From: Anaerolineaceae bacterium | GTDB taxonomy: Bacteria > Chloroflexota > Anaerolineae > Anaerolineales > Anaerolineaceae | NCBI GenBank assembly: GCA_014860845.1 | Contig: JACZIY010000049.1 | Location: forward strand, 1-11,088 | Direction: 5' to 3' | Length of the DNA: 11,088 bases | Part shown: positions 8,501 to 11,088 of the stretch, piece after piece | Numbering within the stretch: position 1 is the stretch's first letter | Layout of the letters: every line of letters starts with the position of its first letter | The notes under the pieces: model-generated | What the model saw: only the letters and a program-made list of their open reading frames with translations | The model's database searches: none | Told to the model about the DNA's origin: nothing | Position numbers and translations under genes: made by a program

Positions 8501-8847
8501 TCGAGTGCACCTTTCTTCCATGCATATAAATGCGCTACCTCTAAAATCAGCACAAAAATGATCATAAACACCAATCCTGGCACGCCTATCTGGCGGATAA
8601 CAACCGCCCAGGGTACCAGGAACACAACTTCGATATCAAATAATATAAACAACACCGCAATCAGATAATAGCGCACCGAGATACGCCTTTTGGCAGGTCC
8701 ATAAGGCACCATACCCGATTCATACGGTGAATTTTTCCTTTGTCCAGGTCGCTTGGGACCAAACGTATTTCCCAAAATAACAACGAAGACACCAATAAAT
8801 ACAGCCAGTAACAGGATGATCAGCAAGGGGAGAAATTCCATCAACAT
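8491..8847 (-). CDS. nuoA: NADH-quinone oxidoreductase subunit A (ND3 type)
   Basis: Small membrane subunit of 118 residues with three transmembrane helices (about 5-26, 60-82 and 88-108), equivalent to ND3. The loop between helices 1 and 2 carries [20 protein letters not shown], which contacts the quinone site. It has Ser44 where mitochondrial ND3 has the switch cysteine. Helix 2 has the conserved acidic pair D71-x-E73 ([12 protein letters not shown]), and helix 3 has E103. First gene of the operon. The frame could start at TTG 8853 or at ATG 8841, but ATG 8847 has AAGGA six bases upstream and is the best spaced. The predicted leader is about 33 bases. The stop lies inside nuoB. Confidence 0.96.
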   Translation of the reverse strand: MLMEFLPLLIILLLAVFIGVFVVILGNTFGPKRPGQRKNSPYESGMVPYGPAKRRISVRYYLIAVLFILFDIEVVFLVPWAVVIRQIGVPGLVFMIIFVLILEVAHLYAWKKGALEWD

Positions 8848-8853
8848 AGGCAA

Positions 8854-8858
8854 TCCTT
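8854..8858 (-). promoter_or_regulatory. Ribosome binding site deciding the nuoA start
   Basis: AAGGA on the minus strand, six bases before ATG 8847. It sets this ATG apart from the TTG at 8853, which would leave no room, and from the ATG at 8841. Confidence 0.7.
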
Positions 8859-8887
8859 ACCAAAAAAGTCTAATTTTCGACCGCTCC

Positions 8888-8916
8888 AGTATAACACACG
8901 AACAGTCTGGTGGCAA
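8888..8916 (-). promoter_or_regulatory. Predicted housekeeping-sigma promoter of the nuo operon
   Basis: On the minus strand, TTGCCA (8911-8916) and TATACT (8888-8893) are separated by exactly 17 bases. Each hexamer has one mismatch to the sigma-70 consensus, and TGT just before the -10 gives an extended -10 (TGnTATACT). Transcription would start near 8881, about 33 bases before the nuoA ATG. It is the only promoter-like match of this quality in the gap and sits at the right distance. No experimental support is available from the sequence alone. Confidence 0.75.
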
Positions 8917-8945
8917 TTTTCACAAACCCAATACAAAATTTTCAC
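8915..8945 (-). repeat. Two direct copies of GTGAAAATT, 22 bases apart, at the nuo promoter -35
   Basis: The nine-base word GTGAAAATT occurs on the minus strand at 8937-8945 and again at 8915-8923. The second copy overlaps the -35 hexamer by two bases. The 22-base spacing is about two helical turns, so both copies would face the same side of the DNA. This is the layout expected for a pair of regulator sites, but the word is AT-rich in AT-rich surroundings and could be chance. Confidence 0.4.
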
Positions 8946-9119
8946 ACGTTCTACACCGTTAATGAAGGCTCTAAAAAAGGGATTGTCGTTCTATTATTTT
9001 TACCCACGAAGAAATATTAAGATGAAGAACCAATTTTCTTTTCGGTGAAAATCACAATCTAATTAATGTATTAGCGTTTATGATCTTCCAGATTGTCATC
9101 AAGTTTACATTAAAGTTAG

Positions 9120-9155
9120 CTGACTTTCAAGCAAAAATTGCGAGGAAATTGTCAG
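9120..9155. other. Imperfect nested hairpin in the intergenic gap
   Basis: On the plus strand CTGAC (9120-9124) pairs with GTCAG (9151-9155), TTTC (9125-9128) pairs with GAAA (9145-9148) across a two-base bulge, and GCAA (9131-9134) pairs with TTGC (9138-9141) around an AAA loop. Thirteen pairs in all. It lies about 75 bases downstream of the end of the membrane-protein gene. It lacks a T-tract on the minus strand, so it is a poor intrinsic terminator; it may still be a 3'-end structure. Confidence 0.3.
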
Positions 9156-9229
9156 AATTTTGATCTGATTTATCATGAGAATCAAAGACAATTTACTGGC
9201 TTGCATTGTGAAATTTTGCAGAAAGCGGT

Positions 9230-11088
9230 TCATTCGGTGGCTAGAATTTCATAAACCCAGACCCCATTTTGCTGGAAAACCACCTCTATATTCGGGCACG
9301 CGATCATCGCATTCGGTTGTAATGAGCCTTTCCCTTCCCGTAAATACACGTGTGAAAGACGAGCGTCTTTGACCAGGGACCAGAAACCATCATCACAGGC
9401 ATGCACCACAGATGCCCTTTCCATCCAGTTCACCCATTGATTCTTCAATTCTGTAGTTCCATATCCATATAAACCCGGCAAGGAAATCGCAAATCGTCCC
9501 GTTTTCGGCAGGATCCAATATCCCCCATTCACTCCTCTGAACATCTGGTATTGCCAAATGGTTGTATTGGTCAGAAATCTCGCATCCACAGGCAGGTTAT
9601 CATCAATCCATTCCAAAGCAGTCCAATCAGCCCGGTCTGCCAGTATCGTAACCGGGTTGATGACATTCCTGGTTTGCCAGGTACCCCATGCCAACATACT
9701 GATGGAACCCAGAATCAAGACGACCAGACCAACATATTGGTGGACATGGCTTTGCAGCCATTCACTTAATCTCATCCACCCATAGGATAACAGCAGGCTG
9801 GCTGGAATGAATAAAACAATTGCCATATGATCCGGTCGGAAAGGTCCAAAGCGTAATCCCCACGGAAAAGATAAAAGTACCATCACACTGGTCCAGAGTG
9901 CCATACCCCGGCTCCCTTTTTGCCACCAGATTAAGAACAATCCTAACAATGCACCACCCATCCAGTAATAATTGTGGGTCGGACCCAGTAAATACAGGAT
10001 ATATTGATAGGATTTTAAATTCTCTGTATTTGGCATCACCACCTGCACGCTCACCTGGGATGCCTGGGCGCTCAACATACGTAGCAACCATGGCAGGGCT
10101 ACCAGAATCCCTCCTGCAGCTGCCAGCGCCATTGGCCATACACTCTTAAAGATCAGCTTGCGATCGTGCGGGTCTTTATTGCGATACCAGGCAACTCCGC
10201 GTTCGACTACCAGACTTAACAGGAATAGCCCAAAATAAAACAAAGCCAGATAATGTACCAATGCCAATCCAGCTGTCAGAACCAGCAAACGCGCAACTCG
10301 CTCCTTTGAGAATCCGCTCATCACCAGTTCATACGCAACGGCCATGGCTGGCAACATCACCAACAACCCGGTCAATAATGTATAGCGGCCCCAGGTCACG
10401 TAATAGGCCGGCATTTGAAATGCAAAACCCACCAACAGAGCTGCCAGTATTGCTGGCAGTATCTTACGCCATAAGGCTTTGCTCAATCGATAGATTCCCA
10501 GCACCACCAGACCATTGATCACCTGCCCGAACCATAATACAACTTGAACTGGTTCCAGCTGGCTGATCCAGCTGAATAAAGCAGCGATTAAATGAAAGCC
10601 ATAATGATAAAACAATGGCACTTCCAGATCAGGCGCAAGTGTCTCAGGCAGTCCACCATAATCAATGATCTTCTGAGTGATCAAGACATGATGTACCGAG
10701 TCCACCCAGGCCGGGAACACCAGATCTTTTGCCTGATAAAAACGAAAGGCAATCACCAGCAACATCACCAGTCCAATCCCTAATAGCCACAACAGATGAA
10801 TACGATGTATGTCAGCCCGATGTTTCATCAACAAAAACAGGGCAGCCAGCGCCATGACAACAAACAACACCACGATCAATCCCCCGGAAAAACGCCAACC
10901 CAGGAAAAAGAAGATCATCCCCAGAATTGCCATGCTGGAGATACTCAAGCCAATGATATCTCCCAGCCGCTCCACTAAATCACGGCCATCATTTTTAAAG
11001 AATAAAATCCACACCAGCCCTGGAATCGTCAGTACCAGAATGGCAGTTGCAGCCAGGAGTATTTGTTCAGAGAAAGGGTAGGATAAGA
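9230..11088 (-). CDS. Multi-spanning membrane protein, GT-C glycosyltransferase-like (5' end off the window)
   Basis: The frame runs from the TGA at 9230-9232 to the right edge without a stop: 618 residues visible and no ATG among the first 24, so the true start is outside. Reading it from the GTG at 11014 would clip it wrongly. About ten or more hydrophobic helices fill the first ~475 residues; the last ~143 (9233-9661) are soluble. Near the start of the second quarter is a loop with AWVDSVHH (Asp codon 10700-10702) and, 25 residues on, VPLFYHYGFHLIAAL. An Asp plus His motif in the first large loop, then YxYGFH, is the pattern of GT-C-type enzymes and of DUF6541-like proteins that use lipid-linked sugars. 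The C-terminal part has WTALEWIDDNLPVDARFL and GGYWILPKTGR, common in these families. Donor and acceptor are unknown. The protein has only two cysteines, both in the C-terminal domain. Confidence 0.8.
   Translation of the reverse strand, partial: LSYPFSEQILLAATAILVLTIPGLVWILFFKNDGRDLVERLGDIIGLSISSMAILGMIFFFLGWRFSGGLIVVLFVVMALAALFLLMKHRADIHRIHLLWLLGIGLVMLLVIAFRFYQAKDLVFPAWVDSVHHVLITQKIIDYGGLPETLAPDLEVPLFYHYGFHLIAALFSWISQLEPVQVVLWFGQVINGLVVLGIYRLSKALWRKILPAILAALLVGFAFQMPAYYVTWGRYTLLTGLLVMLPAMAVAYELVMSGFSKERVARLLVLTAGLALVHYLALFYFGLFLLSLVVERGVAWYRNKDPHDRKLIFKSVWPMALAAAGGILVALPWLLRMLSAQASQVSVQVVMPNTENLKSYQYILYLLGPTHNYYWMGGALLGLFLIWWQKGSRGMALWTSVMVLLSFPWGLRFGPFRPDHMAIVLFIPASLLLSYGWMRLSEWLQSHVHQYVGLVVLILGSISMLAWGTWQTRNVINPVTILADRADWTALEWIDDNLPVDARFLTNTTIWQYQMFRGVNGGYWILPKTGRFAISLPGLYGYGTTELKNQWVNWMERASVVHACDDGFWSLVKDARLSHVYLREGKGSLQPNAMIACPNIEVVFQQNGVWVYEILATE

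Larger units (their letters stand above)
8848..9229. other. 382-base AT-rich non-coding gap between the membrane-protein gene and nuoA
   Basis: Clearly more AT-rich than the flanking genes and without a convincing reading frame on either strand. It contains the nuo promoter and its direct repeats near the left end, a short inverted repeat GTGA-AAA-TCAC at 9045-9055, and the nested hairpin at 9120-9155. I see no tRNA-like structure, no riboswitch I can name, no insertion-sequence ends and no clear rho-independent terminator with a T-run for the upstream gene. Confidence 0.8.

Noticed and set aside
9102..9130. Possible second promoter, TTGAAA-17-TAAACT, on the minus strand
   Set aside because: The -35 is good, but the -10 matches only four of six bases and the site is over 250 bases from nuoA in AT-rich sequence, where such matches are common. 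It also overlaps the hairpin.
8848..9229. tRNA, CRISPR or mobile-element remnant in the gap
   Set aside because: No cloverleaf, no regularly spaced repeats and no terminal inverted repeats with flanking duplications were found by eye.
9175..9372. 65-residue plus-strand frame reaching from the gap into the 3' end of the membrane protein
   Set aside because: Most of it is antisense to a real coding region, and there is no promoter or ribosome site that I can defend on the plus strand.
9820..10149. 109-residue plus-strand frame antisense to the membrane protein
   Set aside because: A shadow of the hydrophobic codons on the minus strand, rich in Pro and Ser with no domain pattern.

Overview
This window holds most of a bacterial respiratory complex I (NADH:quinone oxidoreductase, type I) operon, all on the minus strand. 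The genes run right to left as nuoA-B-C-D-E-F-G-H-I-J. NuoJ is cut by the left edge, so nuoK to nuoN would be expected just beyond it. Base composition is near even, all 11 genes lie on one strand, and the only mobile or accessory features would have to sit in one intergenic gap, where I see none. The organism is a bacterium with a Thermus/Chloroflexota-like complex I (NuoD of 409 residues, long N1b loop in NuoG, N7 cluster present). The GT-C-like membrane protein at the right edge is of a kind common in Chloroflexota such as Anaerolineae. That placement is an inference and I hold it loosely.

Layout: 1-447 nuoJ (3' end missing); 461-952 nuoI; 965-1972 nuoH; 1988-4483 nuoG; 4488-5741 nuoF; 5743-6258 nuoE; 6255-7484 nuoD; 7504-8016 nuoC; 8018-8500 nuoB; 8491-8847 nuoA; 8848-9229 an AT-rich non-coding gap that carries the likely nuo promoter; 9230-11088 a multi-spanning membrane protein with a GT-C glycosyltransferase-like layout, whose 5' end lies off the right edge. 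Spacers within the operon range from a 10-base overlap to 19 bases, so all ten nuo genes are probably one transcription unit with translational coupling at several junctions.

The genes work as one machine. NuoE, NuoF and NuoG form the NADH-oxidising module (FMN, N1a, N3, N1b, N4, N5 and N7). NuoB, NuoC, NuoD and NuoI form the quinone-reducing module (N6a, N6b, N2 and the quinone pocket). NuoA, NuoH and NuoJ are membrane subunits next to the quinone site that link redox chemistry to ion pumping. Every expected Fe-S ligand is present, so this reads as a functional, NADH-dependent enzyme and not the 11-subunit form that lacks NuoEFG.

I found no undescribed system here. The points most worth a second look are in the intergenic region (a near-consensus extended -10 promoter, a repeated GTGAAAATT word two helical turns apart, a nested hairpin) and the only two cysteines of the right-edge membrane protein. 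Several reading frames also need their starts corrected: nuoA, nuoB, nuoE, nuoF, and the truncated right-edge gene.
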